Assembly (NCBI GenBank): GCA_964293815.1
Contig: CAXYYC010000017.1
Location: 1 to 48,580, forward strand
Source of the DNA: CTSOIL-112 sp964293815
GTDB lineage: Bacteria; Pseudomonadota; Gammaproteobacteria; Burkholderiales; Burkholderiaceae
Direction of reading: 5' to 3'
Length of the DNA: 48,580 nucleotides
The position numbers and the translations under genes were made by a program. This document shows positions 1-8,626 of this stretch, piece by piece (the first letter of the stretch is position 1; each line of letters starts with the position of its first letter). The notes below the pieces were generated by a model. That model was not told the DNA's origin. It made no database searches and saw nothing but the letters and a program-made list of their open reading frames with translations.

Positions 1-201
1 AAACTGAGTGATCCGGTTTTGACCATGTGCCCTGCCTGTTCACAAGAAACCTTTGCCAAACAAATCACCGCCGCTGGCTTTCAACTCAAAGGCTCCGGCT
101 GGTATACGACCGATTTCGCCGGTACTTGCCCTGCGGTAACGGAAGCGAAAGCCAACGATACACCGCCACCGGCCTGTGCCAGTAGCTGTGCCGCTCATTA
201 A
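1..201 (+). CDS. FmdB-family zinc-ribbon protein, C-terminal part (5' end outside window)
   Basis: The reading frame is open from base 1 and ends at TAA 199-201. The visible 66 residues begin KLSDPVLTMCPACSQETF, matching the second Cys pair of the FmdB/CxxC_CxxC_SSSS regulatory zinc ribbon, followed by the family's GFQLKGSGWYTTDF stretch. The first CxxC pair and the start codon lie upstream of the window. The tail is rich in Ala and Pro and ends with a few Cys residues. FmdB-like proteins are small putative regulators with no firm biochemical role. In many betaproteobacteria this gene sits directly before a DUF502 gene and aspS, as here, which supports the call. The ATG at 19 is an internal Met, not the start. 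Confidence 0.85.
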   Translation, partial: KLSDPVLTMCPACSQETFAKQITAAGFQLKGSGWYTTDFAGTCPAVTEAKANDTPPPACASSCAAH

Positions 202-253
202 AAGCACCGATTAAGAATCCCTATTCACAGCATCAGCCCCGATTGAACACATA

Positions 254-1042
254 ATGAAATTTGATTTAAGCAGTGCAAAAATCCGTAAATATCTGGTCAC
301 AGGCGTCTTGGTCTGGGTTCCGGTTATCATCACCATCGCTGTGATTTCATGGGGCATGGGCATTTTGCAAGGTATTTTCACCAGCGTGATTGATGCGATT
401 GCGGCCTTTTTGCCCACCGCTTTGGCCGAAGAGTTCTCTAAAGTCAAAGACATTCCCGGCTTGGGTGTGATTCTGGTCGTTCTGCTGCTATTTTTCACCG
501 GCATGATGGCGGCCAATTTTCTTGGACAATGGTTTTTGCGCGTGATGGATTCGGGATTGTCTCGTATTCCCATCATTAAAAGCGTTTATGGCAGCGTCAA
601 GCAAGTCTCCGACACCCTGTTTTCCAGCAGCGGACAAGCGTTTCGCAAAGCGCTGTTGGTACAATACCCGCGCGCAGGCGTCTGGACGGTCGCTTTTCAA
701 ACCGGTACACCTTCCGGCGAAGTTGGCAGCCATCTGCCGGAGGAATGCGTGAGCGTCTATGTACCGACGACGCCCAATCCGACTTCAGGTTTTTTCCTCA
801 TCATGAAGCGTTCGGAAGTCATCGAATTGAGCATGAGCGTGGACGAAGCCCTCAAATACATCATCTCGATGGGCGTGGTTGACCCGAATGAAAAATCGTC
901 CGGCAAAAAGGCCAGCGCAAAAAATGCTGAGATGATTCAAGAGCAACTCAAAGATTTGGCTCAACTGAGCGAAACGAACGAAACGAACGAAAGCCCAGCG
1001 CCGAGCACCGCAACGCCAGAGCAGAGTAAAACCCATCATTGA
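254..1042 (+). CDS. DUF502 family inner-membrane protein
   Basis: A 262-residue protein of the DUF502 family. Two hydrophobic segments are visible, at about residues 13-35 (YLVTGVLVWVPVIITIAVIS) and 68-92 (GLGVILVVLLLFFTGMMAA), followed by the family's conserved region RIPIIKSVYGSVKQVSDTLF and a soluble part with YVPTTPNPTSGFF. The tail (about 215-262) is charged and of low complexity, with repeated NETNES-type residues. No function is established for this family. It lies between fmdB and aspS in the arrangement common in Burkholderiales and is probably co-transcribed with them. No strong ribosome-binding site precedes the ATG at 254, but the start fits the family's short N-terminus before the first membrane helix. 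Confidence 0.9.
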   Translation: MKFDLSSAKIRKYLVTGVLVWVPVIITIAVISWGMGILQGIFTSVIDAIAAFLPTALAEEFSKVKDIPGLGVILVVLLLFFTGMMAANFLGQWFLRVMDSGLSRIPIIKSVYGSVKQVSDTLFSSSGQAFRKALLVQYPRAGVWTVAFQTGTPSGEVGSHLPEECVSVYVPTTPNPTSGFFLIMKRSEVIELSMSVDEALKYIISMGVVDPNEKSSGKKASAKNAEMIQEQLKDLAQLSETNETNESPAPSTATPEQSKTHH

Positions 1043-1109
1043 TGGTGAATGATTTTAATGCAACACCAAGAACCCTTTATTATTTTGAATATATAGAAAG
1101 ACATTCAAT

Positions 1110-2909
1110 ATGAGCATGCGCAGTCATTTTTGTGGTCTGTTGACCCGTGAAAACGTTGAACAAACCGTTACTTTATGCGGCTGGATTAACCGTCGCCGCG
1201 ATCACGGTGGCGTGATTTTCCTCGATGTCCGTGACAAAGAAGGTTTGGTTCAAGTCGTATGCAATCCCGACGACGCAGCCATGTTTGAATTGGCCTCATC
1301 TTTGCGCAACGAATTTTGCGTCAAAGTCACCGGCCGCGTGATTTTGCGCGATGCGGCATTGGTCAATACCAAATTGCCGACCGGCGAAATCGAAGTCGTT
1401 TGTAAAGAGTTGGAAATCCTCAACCCATCAGTCACGCCGCCGTTCCAATTGGACGAAGAAAACCTGTCGGAAACCACTCGCTTAACCCACCGCGTGCTGG
1501 ATCTGCGTCGCCCGCAAATGCAGCACAATATGAAACTGCGCTACCGCACTGCGATGGCGATTCGCAAATTTTTGGACGCGAACGACTTCATCGACATCGA
1601 AACCCCGATGTTGACCAAATCCACGCCCGAAGGCGCACGCGACTACCTCGTGCCTTCGCGCGTACACGATGGGCAATTTTTCGCCCTGCCTCAATCGCCA
1701 CAACTGTTCAAACAGATGTTAATGGTGGCTGGCTATGACCGCTATTACCAAATCGTTAAATGTTTCCGCGACGAAGATTTACGCGCTGATCGCCAACCTG
1801 AATTCACGCAAGTCGATATTGAAACCTCGTTCATGACTGAGCAAGACATCCGTGGCCTGTTCGAAGGCATGATCCGTGGTGTGTTCAAAGAAGTTTTGAA
1901 CGTCGAACTGGCCGATCCGTTCCCAGTTATGAGCTACGCCGACGCCATGCACCTGTACGGCTCAGACAAGCCAGATTTGCGCGTGCCGCTACAATTCACT
2001 GAATTGACCGACGTCATGAAAACCGTTGATTTCAAAGTATTCAACTCGGCGGCGAATCTCGAAGACGGTCGCGTGGTTGCCCTGCGCGTACCGAACGGTT
2101 CAGAAATTTCACGCTCCGAAATCGACGCATACACCCAGTTTGTCGGCATTTATGGCGCAAAAGGTTTGGCATACATTAAGGTCAACGACGTTGCCGCAGG
2201 TCGCGACGGATTGCAATCACCGATCGTTAAAAATATCGATGATGCAGCCCTGCAAACCATTTTGGAGCGCACCGGCGCGCAAAACGGCGACATTATTTTC
2301 TTCGGCGCTGACCGTGCAAAAGTGGTGAACGACGCCATTGGCGCGTTGCGCATTAAAATCGGTCACGAAAAAGGCTTGGCACAAGGCGACTGGAAACCGC
2401 TGTGGGTGGTTGACTTCCCAATGTTCGAGTATGACGACGAAGCAAAACGTTGGGTTGCTTGCCATCACCCGTTCACCGCACCTAAAGACGGCCACGAAGA
2501 CTACCTCTCGACCAATCCGGGCTTATGCACCGCCAAAGCCTACGACATGGTATTGAACGGCTGGGAAATCGGTGGCGGCTCAGTCCGTATCCACCGTGAA
2601 GAAGTTCAAAGCAAAGTATTCCGCGCATTGAACATCGACGCTGAAGAAGCGCAAGCCAAATTCGGCTTCCTGCTCGACGCATTGCAATACGGCGCGCCAC
2701 CGCACGGCGGTATCGCCTTCGGTCTGGATCGCATCGTCACCATGATGGCCGGCGCTGACTCGATTCGCGACGTGATCGCATTCCCGAAAACCCAACGCGC
2801 GCAATGTTTGCTGACCCAAGCACCATCGCCTGTGGATGAAAAGCAATTGCGCGAATTGCACATTCGCCTGCGCAATGTGCAAGCGAACATCGAAGTCAAA
2901 AAGGATTGA
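1110..2909 (+). CDS. aspS: Aspartyl-tRNA synthetase
   Basis: A 599-residue class IIb aminoacyl-tRNA synthetase that charges tRNA-Asp with aspartate in the cytosol. The N-terminal OB-fold anticodon domain (about 1-110) contains GWINRRRDHGGVIFLDVRD. The catalytic core has the aspartate-binding QSPQLFKQ, motif 2 FRDEDLRADRQPEFTQ, and motif 3 ending GIAFGLDRIV. A bacterial-type GAD insertion lies between motifs 2 and 3 (about residues 290-420). The length is typical of bacterial AspRS. Two starts are possible, ATG 1110 (MSMRSHF) and ATG 1116 (MRSHF). The second matches the usual family N-terminus, but the GAAAG at 1096-1100 is better spaced for the first. The rhodanese gene follows at once. Confidence 0.98.
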   Translation: MSMRSHFCGLLTRENVEQTVTLCGWINRRRDHGGVIFLDVRDKEGLVQVVCNPDDAAMFELASSLRNEFCVKVTGRVILRDAALVNTKLPTGEIEVVCKELEILNPSVTPPFQLDEENLSETTRLTHRVLDLRRPQMQHNMKLRYRTAMAIRKFLDANDFIDIETPMLTKSTPEGARDYLVPSRVHDGQFFALPQSPQLFKQMLMVAGYDRYYQIVKCFRDEDLRADRQPEFTQVDIETSFMTEQDIRGLFEGMIRGVFKEVLNVELADPFPVMSYADAMHLYGSDKPDLRVPLQFTELTDVMKTVDFKVFNSAANLEDGRVVALRVPNGSEISRSEIDAYTQFVGIYGAKGLAYIKVNDVAAGRDGLQSPIVKNIDDAALQTILERTGAQNGDIIFFGADRAKVVNDAIGALRIKIGHEKGLAQGDWKPLWVVDFPMFEYDDEAKRWVACHHPFTAPKDGHEDYLSTNPGLCTAKAYDMVLNGWEIGGGSVRIHREEVQSKVFRALNIDAEEAQAKFGFLLDALQYGAPPHGGIAFGLDRIVTMMAGADSIRDVIAFPKTQRAQCLLTQAPSPVDEKQLRELHIRLRNVQANIEVKKD

Positions 2910-2911
2910 AT

Positions 2912-3241
2912 ATGAACGTGTTCGATCAGCTCAAAGCACAAATGCGCGGCACGCCGAGCGAGCCGTTGCCAGAAAACACACTGGTGATTGACGTGCGTTC
3001 GCCCGCCGAGTTTGCCATGGGGCATGTTGAAGGCGCATTGAATATTCCGGTGGAAGTGATTTCTCCGCAAAACGTCGCAGCCTTGGATGATAAAAACCGT
3101 ACTATCATCGTGTATTGCGCCTCCGGTATGCGCTCGGCTTATGCACGCAGTGCCTTGATGCAATTGGGTTATAGCAATGTGATTAATGGTGGTACAGCAC
3201 ACGAAACGGCTCAATTGGTAGGAAAAGCCGTGGTTCGCTGA
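2912..3241 (+). CDS. Single-domain rhodanese (sulfurtransferase-like)
   Basis: A 109-residue protein consisting of one rhodanese domain. LVIDVRSPAEFAMGHVEGALNIP carries the early conserved signature, and the active-site loop is CASGMRS with Cys69, the residue that would carry a persulfide. It has no signal peptide, so it is probably cytoplasmic (GlpE-like). The start is taken at ATG 2912 because AAGGA at 2901-2905 sits six bases upstream; a TTG at 2906 would extend it by two residues and overlap aspS. The gap to the aspS stop is two bases, so the genes are almost certainly translated from one mRNA. The physiological sulfur donor and acceptor cannot be told from the sequence. Confidence 0.92.
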   Translation: MNVFDQLKAQMRGTPSEPLPENTLVIDVRSPAEFAMGHVEGALNIPVEVISPQNVAALDDKNRTIIVYCASGMRSAYARSALMQLGYSNVINGGTAHETAQLVGKAVVR

Positions 3242-3271
3242 AAACCGCGCCCAACTGCTCTATAATTGAAC

Positions 3272-3296
3272 AACACCATCTGCCTTAGATGGTGTT
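3272..3296 (+). terminator. Intrinsic terminator after the aspS-rhodanese unit
   Basis: A perfect 10-bp stem, AACACCATCT (3272-3281) and AGATGGTGTT (3287-3296), has a five-base loop and is followed by a T-rich tail. It closes the aspS transcript. A TATAAT at 3261-3266 just before it raises the alternative that the hairpin lies in the 5' leader of the next gene and acts as an attenuator. Confidence 0.7.
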
Positions 3297-3316
3297 TTCA
3301 TTTTAAGGGAGCCATT

Positions 3317-3883
3317 ATGCCAATCAAACACCATTCCGCCTCAACGATACGCACCGTGCTATGGATCACCTTATTTTCCATCGTGGGTGCTACGGCTTGT
3401 TCTACGCCATCAACACCGACTGAATCGAAAACCGCGCCAACACTCTCCGCTACACCCGTTTTGACCACACAAGGCTACGGCGATATCCGCTTCGGTGACA
3501 AGATGAGCCAGATTCCTGAATCTGTCCGCGCTTCGATGAAACGCCCGATTCCCGAAGATGAGCGCGAATGCACCTTCGTCGAATTTACACGCTATCCCAA
3601 TATTTTATTCATGCTGGAAAACGACACCTTCACCCGCGCAGATGTGCGCGGCAATATCCCGAATGACTTGAAGCTGCTCATCGGCATGAGCAGCGAAGAG
3701 GTGCTGCGCCGCTATCCACACGCAGTGGTGACCCAGCATAAATACGTTGAAACCGGTCATTACCTAACCATTTGGGCGCCGGACAAACGCTCAGCCTTCG
3801 TTCTGGAAGAGGAAAACGGACGCATCACGCAAATTCGCTCCGGCCTCGAACCGTCTGTATCCTATGTGGAAGGTTGTTGGTAA
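3317..3883 (+). CDS. Conserved exported protein of unknown function
   Basis: A 188-residue protein with a hydrophobic signal segment (about 11-27, TVLWITLFSIVGATACST). The Cys after ATA could be a lipidation site, but the residue at -3 is Ala rather than Leu, so the lipobox is weak. The mature part is compact and ends in SVSYVEGCW. It holds two further Cys residues (ECTF near residue 91 and the near-terminal Cys) that could form a disulfide in the periplasm. The patterns LLIGMSSEEVLRRYP and GHYLTIWAPDKR recall a widespread family of uncharacterised proteobacterial exported proteins. Start ATG 3317 is chosen for AAGGGA at 3305-3310; an in-frame TTG at 3266 overlaps the terminator and is unlikely. 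No function can be assigned. Confidence 0.75.
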   Translation: MPIKHHSASTIRTVLWITLFSIVGATACSTPSTPTESKTAPTLSATPVLTTQGYGDIRFGDKMSQIPESVRASMKRPIPEDERECTFVEFTRYPNILFMLENDTFTRADVRGNIPNDLKLLIGMSSEEVLRRYPHAVVTQHKYVETGHYLTIWAPDKRSAFVLEEENGRITQIRSGLEPSVSYVEGCW

Positions 3884-3921
3884 GCACTCCGCCAACGCCC
3901 TGAATAAAACTCCTATCATGC

Positions 3922-5496
3922 TTAGCGCGTAATGCCTTCCACCCAAGCAAATAACTCGTCCAAATCATAATCGCCACTGTGCGGACGATTCCACGGCAAA
4001 GCCAAATCAACCTGCTTGCCGCTTTGCTGTAATTTTGTCGCTAAAATCACCGGAATCGCTAACGAAGTATCGCGATCAATCGTACCGTGACGAATGCGCC
4101 AGTGTTGTGCATTGCGCGCGTCTTTCACGCCAATATAGTTCATTGGATTCATCATTTTGATGGCCTGCGTATCCGCCATCACACCGCCTGCCGCACCATT
4201 TTTCAGCGCATACGGTGTGAAGTGTTTTGCCGCAATGTTGGCCGTACCAAATAGATCATTCTCCCCACTACTCAAATCGAGCGCGTCAAATGCGGGCGGC
4301 GTTTTCATGCGCATGATGGCTTGCACATACTGTTTGAAATCCAAATCGGTGACTTTGCCGTCCTGAATCGTCAGCCAGCTCAAACTGGACAAATCCGTTC
4401 CGCTGTCCAAAGCGCGTTGTGCGGAGGCGATGACGTATGATTGAACGTGCGCTTTAAAACTACCCTCACCCTGCTGGTTGAGCGTCAAAGCCACGCCATC
4501 CGCGCGTTTCAGACCGAGGCTGTTGACGTAGTTCGGGAACAAGGTTTTTAGCTCATCCGAAACCTTGATTTGCTCGGCGGTCAATGAACCCTGTACCTCT
4601 TTGCGCTCCATGTGCCAGTCGATCATTTGCGTCATGACCATTTTTTTGTAGTCATTCACGCCGTTGAACTGCCACTCATACGCCGCATCGGCGTGCTCCA
4701 GATTGGCAATCGGACAGTACGCCGACACGGCAAAAATATCATCGCGCGCTTTGGCCGCGCCAATCGCTTTCAAATACGGCTCATAGTCAGCGCTATTACC
4801 ACTCGCGCCCAGCAAGGCGGATAAAGCGCCGCCCGCACTCGTGCCATTGGAGATGATTTTCTCGGCATCACCCGCCATGATGGTGTCGTTGTGACGTAAA
4901 TAGCGCACCGCCGCTTTCAGGTCAACAATCGCCGCAGGCGCTTTGCCGGTGTACTGTCCTGCGTCATTTTTGGTGGTGCGACCACGCGCGCCGGGTGCGG
5001 CAACCACATAACCTTTAGACAAAGCTACGGCAATCGCATTGGCATTTTTGCCATCCATATCCATGCCCGGACTACCCGGATCACCCGGCATATAACCGCC
5101 GACGGCATTGGGAAAGAAAATCGGCGCACTCTGCAAACGATAACGCCCAATGGTTTTGCCTTGGTAATACGCTTCAGGCACATACACGTTCATGCGCTGG
5201 TACTTGGTATCCACTGGATGCGTGACATAGACAATGTTCTCAAACGCGCGGTATTGGATTGTTTGCCCGTTCACCTCAATGCTTTTCACCGTATAGTTTT
5301 TCGCATCGAAATCCAAGCCGTACACACCGGCTTTCGGCACGGGTAGCTGTGATCCCATCATGGGCGGTGCGCCTGCACCCCCTGCACTTAGCGGCATCGC
5401 ACCCGCAGGCGATGTACCTGCACCCGTATCGGCGTGCACCATGCCAAAGCTCATCAGTGATGTGAGCGCAACCATCGGTTTAATCAGATAGTTCAT
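3922..5496 (-). CDS. Secreted tannase-like alpha/beta hydrolase (subtype B tannase family)
   Basis: A 524-residue protein with a clear signal peptide (MNYLIKPMVALTSLMSFGMV, cleavage probably after HA), so it is exported. The mature enzyme resembles bacterial subtype B tannases such as that of Lactobacillus plantarum. The nucleophile elbow is GTSAGG with Ser220. Candidate Asp474 lies in RHGTID and His506 in NRPHSGDYD; the Asp-His spacing of 32 equals that of the L. plantarum enzyme, and the Ser-Asp spacing (254) is within two residues of it. Family members hydrolyse gallate esters, and some relatives act on other aromatic esters, so the substrate here is inferred. The start is ATG 5496, with AAAGG seven bases upstream; ATG 5511 has no good site. 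A Gly/Ala/Pro-rich linker (about 24-52) follows the signal peptide. Confidence 0.82.
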   Translation of the reverse strand: MNYLIKPMVALTSLMSFGMVHADTGAGTSPAGAMPLSAGGAGAPPMMGSQLPVPKAGVYGLDFDAKNYTVKSIEVNGQTIQYRAFENIVYVTHPVDTKYQRMNVYVPEAYYQGKTIGRYRLQSAPIFFPNAVGGYMPGDPGSPGMDMDGKNANAIAVALSKGYVVAAPGARGRTTKNDAGQYTGKAPAAIVDLKAAVRYLRHNDTIMAGDAEKIISNGTSAGGALSALLGASGNSADYEPYLKAIGAAKARDDIFAVSAYCPIANLEHADAAYEWQFNGVNDYKKMVMTQMIDWHMERKEVQGSLTAEQIKVSDELKTLFPNYVNSLGLKRADGVALTLNQQGEGSFKAHVQSYVIASAQRALDSGTDLSSLSWLTIQDGKVTDLDFKQYVQAIMRMKTPPAFDALDLSSGENDLFGTANIAAKHFTPYALKNGAAGGVMADTQAIKMMNPMNYIGVKDARNAQHWRIRHGTIDRDTSLAIPVILATKLQQSGKQVDLALPWNRPHSGDYDLDELFAWVEGITR

Positions 5497-5626
5497 GTAG
5501 TTACCTTTCATCTATCATTCAAATACGTTTTTCTAAAGTACATGCTTCTGAAATCGATTTTATAGTAAACCGTTCCGATGGTTTGTAAATAATTGTAAAG
5601 TGACTATTGCTATCCAATCAATAAAA

Positions 5627-5650
5627 AAACCGCTGTAAAAACAGCGGTTT
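5627..5650 (-). terminator. Duplicate copy of the htpX terminator
   Basis: AAACCGCTGT (5627-5636) and ACAGCGGTTT (5641-5650) pair perfectly over 10 bp around a four-A loop, with an A-run on the left that is a T-run on the minus strand. The 28 bases 5623-5650 are identical to 5921-5948 beside htpX. This copy ends no adjacent gene and would catch read-through from htpX before the tannase-like gene. Confidence 0.7.
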
Positions 5651-5657
5651 GAGGCTA

Positions 5658-5913
5658 TTGACAAAGTGGCAGCTTTGCTTAAATAGAACTCCGTCATTGC
5701 GTTCCGCGAAACTTCGCTACGCTCGTTTTATAGAAGCTTCGCTTTCCCGCATGGTTTTAGCGGGAAAGCCGTTTTTTGGCTTCGAGCTTGCGGTCATCTA
5801 GTTTGTCACTCTAACTCATTGTTTTTGTTAAAACCTCTGGATACCCGCGTGCGCGGGTATGACGTCATTTTTCTTAGGTTTTGCACTGAAATTCAAAGCC
5901 AGAGGTTTGTCAA
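5658..5913. repeat. Structured intergenic repeat with short terminal inverted repeats (MITE-like candidate)
   Basis: This non-coding stretch is bounded by inverted TTGACAAA (5658-5665) and TTTGTCAA (5906-5913). Inside are a 10-bp hairpin GCTTTCCCGC/GCGGGAAAGC (5741-5750, 5760-5769), a near-palindrome ATACCCGCG/CGCGGGTAT (5841-5849, 5852-5860), and a nested inverted pair AAACCTCTGG/CCAGAGGTTT (5831-5840, 5899-5908). No open frame of note is present. Together with two flanking 28-bp direct repeats it has the look of a miniature element or a cluster of dispersed repeats. The gap 5497-5968 holds nothing else recognisable apart from the two terminators. Confidence 0.5.
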
Positions 5914-5924
5914 CAATCTGAAAA

Positions 5925-5948
5925 AAACCGCTGTAAAAACAGCGGTTT
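5925..5948 (-). terminator. Intrinsic terminator of htpX
   Basis: A 10-bp perfect stem AAACCGCTGT/ACAGCGGTTT with a four-A loop, preceded on the plus strand by seven A (a T-run on the minus strand). It lies 21 bases past the htpX stop. Confidence 0.85.
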
Positions 5949-5968
5949 AGTCATTTTTAACCAATAAA

Positions 5969-6850
5969 TTATTGGGTTACTTGTTGCAGACGAGCAATGC
6001 GGTCTTCCAACGGTGGATGGCTCATGAACAAGTGCATCAAACCGGCGCGTTTGCCCGAAATACCCAAAGCTTGGATATTTTGCGGGGTGTGCTCGGGCTC
6101 ATGGACGGCTTGCAAGCGTTTCAATGCGCCGATCATATTTTGACGACCAGACAAATGCGCACCGCCAGCGTCTGCACGGTATTCACGTTGGCGCGAGAAC
6201 CACATGACAATCATGGTGGCCAAGAAGCCTAAGAAAATCTGTGCAACCAGACTGGTGATGAAATAAGCCGGTCCCGGCGCATCGTCTTCGTTTTTAAACA
6301 CCACACGGTCAATCAAATTGCCGATGATGCGTGAGAAGAAGAACACGAAGGTATTGACCACACCCTGAATCAGGGTCAATGTCACCATGTCGCCATTGGC
6401 AACGTGCGACACCTCGTGCGCCAAAACCGCTTCGGCTTCCGAACGCGACATGCTGCGCAACAAACCGGTAGAAACGGCAACCAAGGCATTATTCTTATTC
6501 GCGCCAGTGGCAAACGCATTCACGTCTGGTGAATCATAAATCGCCACTTCTGGCATGCCAATGTTCGCTTGAGACGCTTGGCGACGGACGGTTTCCACCA
6601 ACCAATTTTCCACGTCATTGCTCGGCTGTTTGATCACTTGCGCGCCGACCGACATTTTTGCCATGGTTTTGGACATCAGCAGGGAAATAATCGAGCCAGT
6701 AAAACCGATCACTGCTGATGCGGCCAAAAGTCCCATGATGTCGCCATTGCGCATGGACAAAGCACCGCCCAGATTGAGCAGATTCAGTACCAAGCTGATG
6801 ACGACCATCACGGCAATATTGGTCATTAAAAATAAGAAAATTCGTTTCAC
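5969..6850 (-). CDS. htpX: Membrane zinc metalloprotease HtpX
   Basis: A 293-residue M48-family inner-membrane protease that degrades misfolded membrane proteins, acting alongside FtsH. The zinc-binding HEVSH is at residues 145-149 (His145, His149, catalytic Glu146), and the third ligand is Glu223 in REYRADAGG. Two N-terminal membrane helices (about 3-25 and 38-60) and two after the HExxH motif (about 155-180 and 195-218) fit the family. The start is GTG at 6850, preceded by AAGGA; the nearby ATG (6855) is out of frame and quickly stopped. In E. coli htpX is induced by envelope stress through CpxR; no such site was identified here. It appears to be a single-gene unit. Confidence 0.96.
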   Translation of the reverse strand: MKRIFLFLMTNIAVMVVISLVLNLLNLGGALSMRNGDIMGLLAASAVIGFTGSIISLLMSKTMAKMSVGAQVIKQPSNDVENWLVETVRRQASQANIGMPEVAIYDSPDVNAFATGANKNNALVAVSTGLLRSMSRSEAEAVLAHEVSHVANGDMVTLTLIQGVVNTFVFFFSRIIGNLIDRVVFKNEDDAPGPAYFITSLVAQIFLGFLATMIVMWFSRQREYRADAGGAHLSGRQNMIGALKRLQAVHEPEHTPQNIQALGISGKRAGLMHLFMSHPPLEDRIARLQQVTQ

Positions 6851-6985
6851 GGCATATCCTTTCTAAAAGTCTGTGAAAAGCTCGATGTGTCGTGCGACTT
6901 CACAACGGGCATATTATGAAGTAAAAATCGTACTTGTGCAGAAGATGGGGAATAAAGTGACTTTTTCAATAGAAACCGCACAAAT

Positions 6986-8626
6986 TCAATACCCCTTTGC
7001 ACCCGCCATGTGGAAAATATCCAATTGCGGCTGATAAACCTCGGACTGTATTTCAAACGAGCCCAACAAGGTATGAAACAGGTTGTCATGCGAGAGTTCC
7101 TGCGCAGCAAATGGCTTGAGTTTATCCACGGTCACACCGTGAAAGCCTCGGCCGACCCAAATTGCCGCCGCCGGATTTTTCTGCGCTTTCGGCGCAATGG
7201 CATACGGCATACCGTGCAGGTAGACGCCGTTTTCACCCAGAGATTCGCCGTGATCGGACATATAAATCATGGTCGTGTCGTACTTATCTTGATTCGCCTT
7301 GAGTAATTCGATGGTTTTGGCAATCACATAATCCGAGTACACAATGGTGTTGTCAAAGGCATTGCTGATCGACTCTTGGCTACATTTCTCAAGCTGATTG
7401 TCTTGGCAAGTCGGCGTGAAATGCTCAAATTGCTTCGGATAGCGTTTGTAATACGCCGGCCCGTGACTGCCCATGGTGTGCAACACAATCAAAATGTCCT
7501 TGTTTGGACGGCTGTTGATGTAGTCTTGCAAACCGACCAACATCCCTTCGTCACGGCATTCGACATCACACACGGTATTGGTTTTCGGCGTTTGATAATC
7601 CTCATACGTTACGCGGTCGGCCACGCCTTTGGAGCTGGAGTTATTGTCACGCCACAAAATCTCAACGCCAGCGCGTTTGAGCACATCCAGCGCATTTTCG
7701 GTGCTGTTGAATTTTTTCTGACTATAGCCATCGCGGCCAAAATTGGTGAACATACACGGCACAGAGACCGCTGTACTGGTTCCGCACGAAGACATATTGG
7801 AAAAACTCACCAAATTCGGCTCTTTCGAGAGCAATGGATTGGTCTGTTTTGGATAGCCATTGAGCGACCAATGATCCGCGCGCGCGGTTTCGCCCACAAT
7901 CAGAATCATCAAATCAAAATCCTTATCCTCCGCTGGAATGTTCGCATCCAAACCAATCGCCGCGACATGTGTGCTGTGATCGCCAAAACGCCTGGCGACG
8001 AATTGCCCCGCAGAATACAGATAGGTCAATGGGTTGGTATAAAAACGTACCGCTTTGTGTTCACGCACAAACGACGCCATGTCTTTGTTAAAAATACCAA
8101 TCGCCGCCGCAATCAAAATCAAGGCCACGCCCATGCCTTTGAGTTTTGACCAAGTTCCGCGTATCCAGCCTGTGCGCTCAACTTTTTGGCGCAATAACCA
8201 CCATGCCGGCAAAATCCCCAGAAGCAAGGTGTACAGCGCGAACTTCAGCGTCAGCAAATCGCGCACCTCACGGGTTTGGGTTTCCGCCACATTTTGTAGC
8301 ATCACCTTATCAATCACCACATCAAACGTATCCATGTGATACGCCACCACGGCGGACAACACCAAAATCACCGCACCGACGATTTTCACAATATGACGCG
8401 TACTGAGTAAAGACAGCAGTAAATAATTAAGCGCAAACAAAATCACCATCAACGCCACCACAAAGCCGACGTTCTGCGGGTAATACACTTGCTTGACATG
8501 CTGTAAAAACGCCCAATTCGTCAATGCGGTTAGAAATAAGGCGATCAACCCAACCAACTGCTGGGTACGCCAAGTGTTCCGCCCGATAAAAAAGTGCTTA
8601 ATGGTGGTAAAGTTCAAAGTGTGCAT
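6986..8626 (-). CDS. eptA: Lipid A phosphoethanolamine transferase (EptA/MCR family)
   Basis: A 546-residue inner-membrane enzyme with about five N-terminal helices (residues 20-200) and a periplasmic alkaline-phosphatase-fold domain. It transfers phosphoethanolamine from phosphatidylethanolamine to lipid A, lowering the negative charge of the outer membrane and reducing binding of cationic peptides such as polymyxin. Catalytic residues line up with MCR-1: Glu246 (GETARADHW), Thr285 (CGTSTAVSVP), His388 (GSHGP), Asp458-His459 (MSDHGE) and His471 (YLHGMP). The last four are shifted by a constant seven residues from MCR-1 numbering. Six or more periplasmic Cys fit the family's disulfides. No two-component regulator lies beside it and no mobile element flanks it, so it looks resident. 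Activity on lipid A rather than another glycolipid is inferred. Confidence 0.9.
   Translation of the reverse strand: MHTLNFTTIKHFFIGRNTWRTQQLVGLIALFLTALTNWAFLQHVKQVYYPQNVGFVVALMVILFALNYLLLSLLSTRHIVKIVGAVILVLSAVVAYHMDTFDVVIDKVMLQNVAETQTREVRDLLTLKFALYTLLLGILPAWWLLRQKVERTGWIRGTWSKLKGMGVALILIAAAIGIFNKDMASFVREHKAVRFYTNPLTYLYSAGQFVARRFGDHSTHVAAIGLDANIPAEDKDFDLMILIVGETARADHWSLNGYPKQTNPLLSKEPNLVSFSNMSSCGTSTAVSVPCMFTNFGRDGYSQKKFNSTENALDVLKRAGVEILWRDNNSSSKGVADRVTYEDYQTPKTNTVCDVECRDEGMLVGLQDYINSRPNKDILIVLHTMGSHGPAYYKRYPKQFEHFTPTCQDNQLEKCSQESISNAFDNTIVYSDYVIAKTIELLKANQDKYDTTMIYMSDHGESLGENGVYLHGMPYAIAPKAQKNPAAAIWVGRGFHGVTVDKLKPFAAQELSHDNLFHTLLGSFEIQSEVYQPQLDIFHMAGAKGY

Noticed and set aside
6847..7110. 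Minus-strand open frame of 87 codons between htpX and eptA
   Set aside because: It overlaps both the htpX start and the eptA 3' end in another frame and has no plausible protein features.
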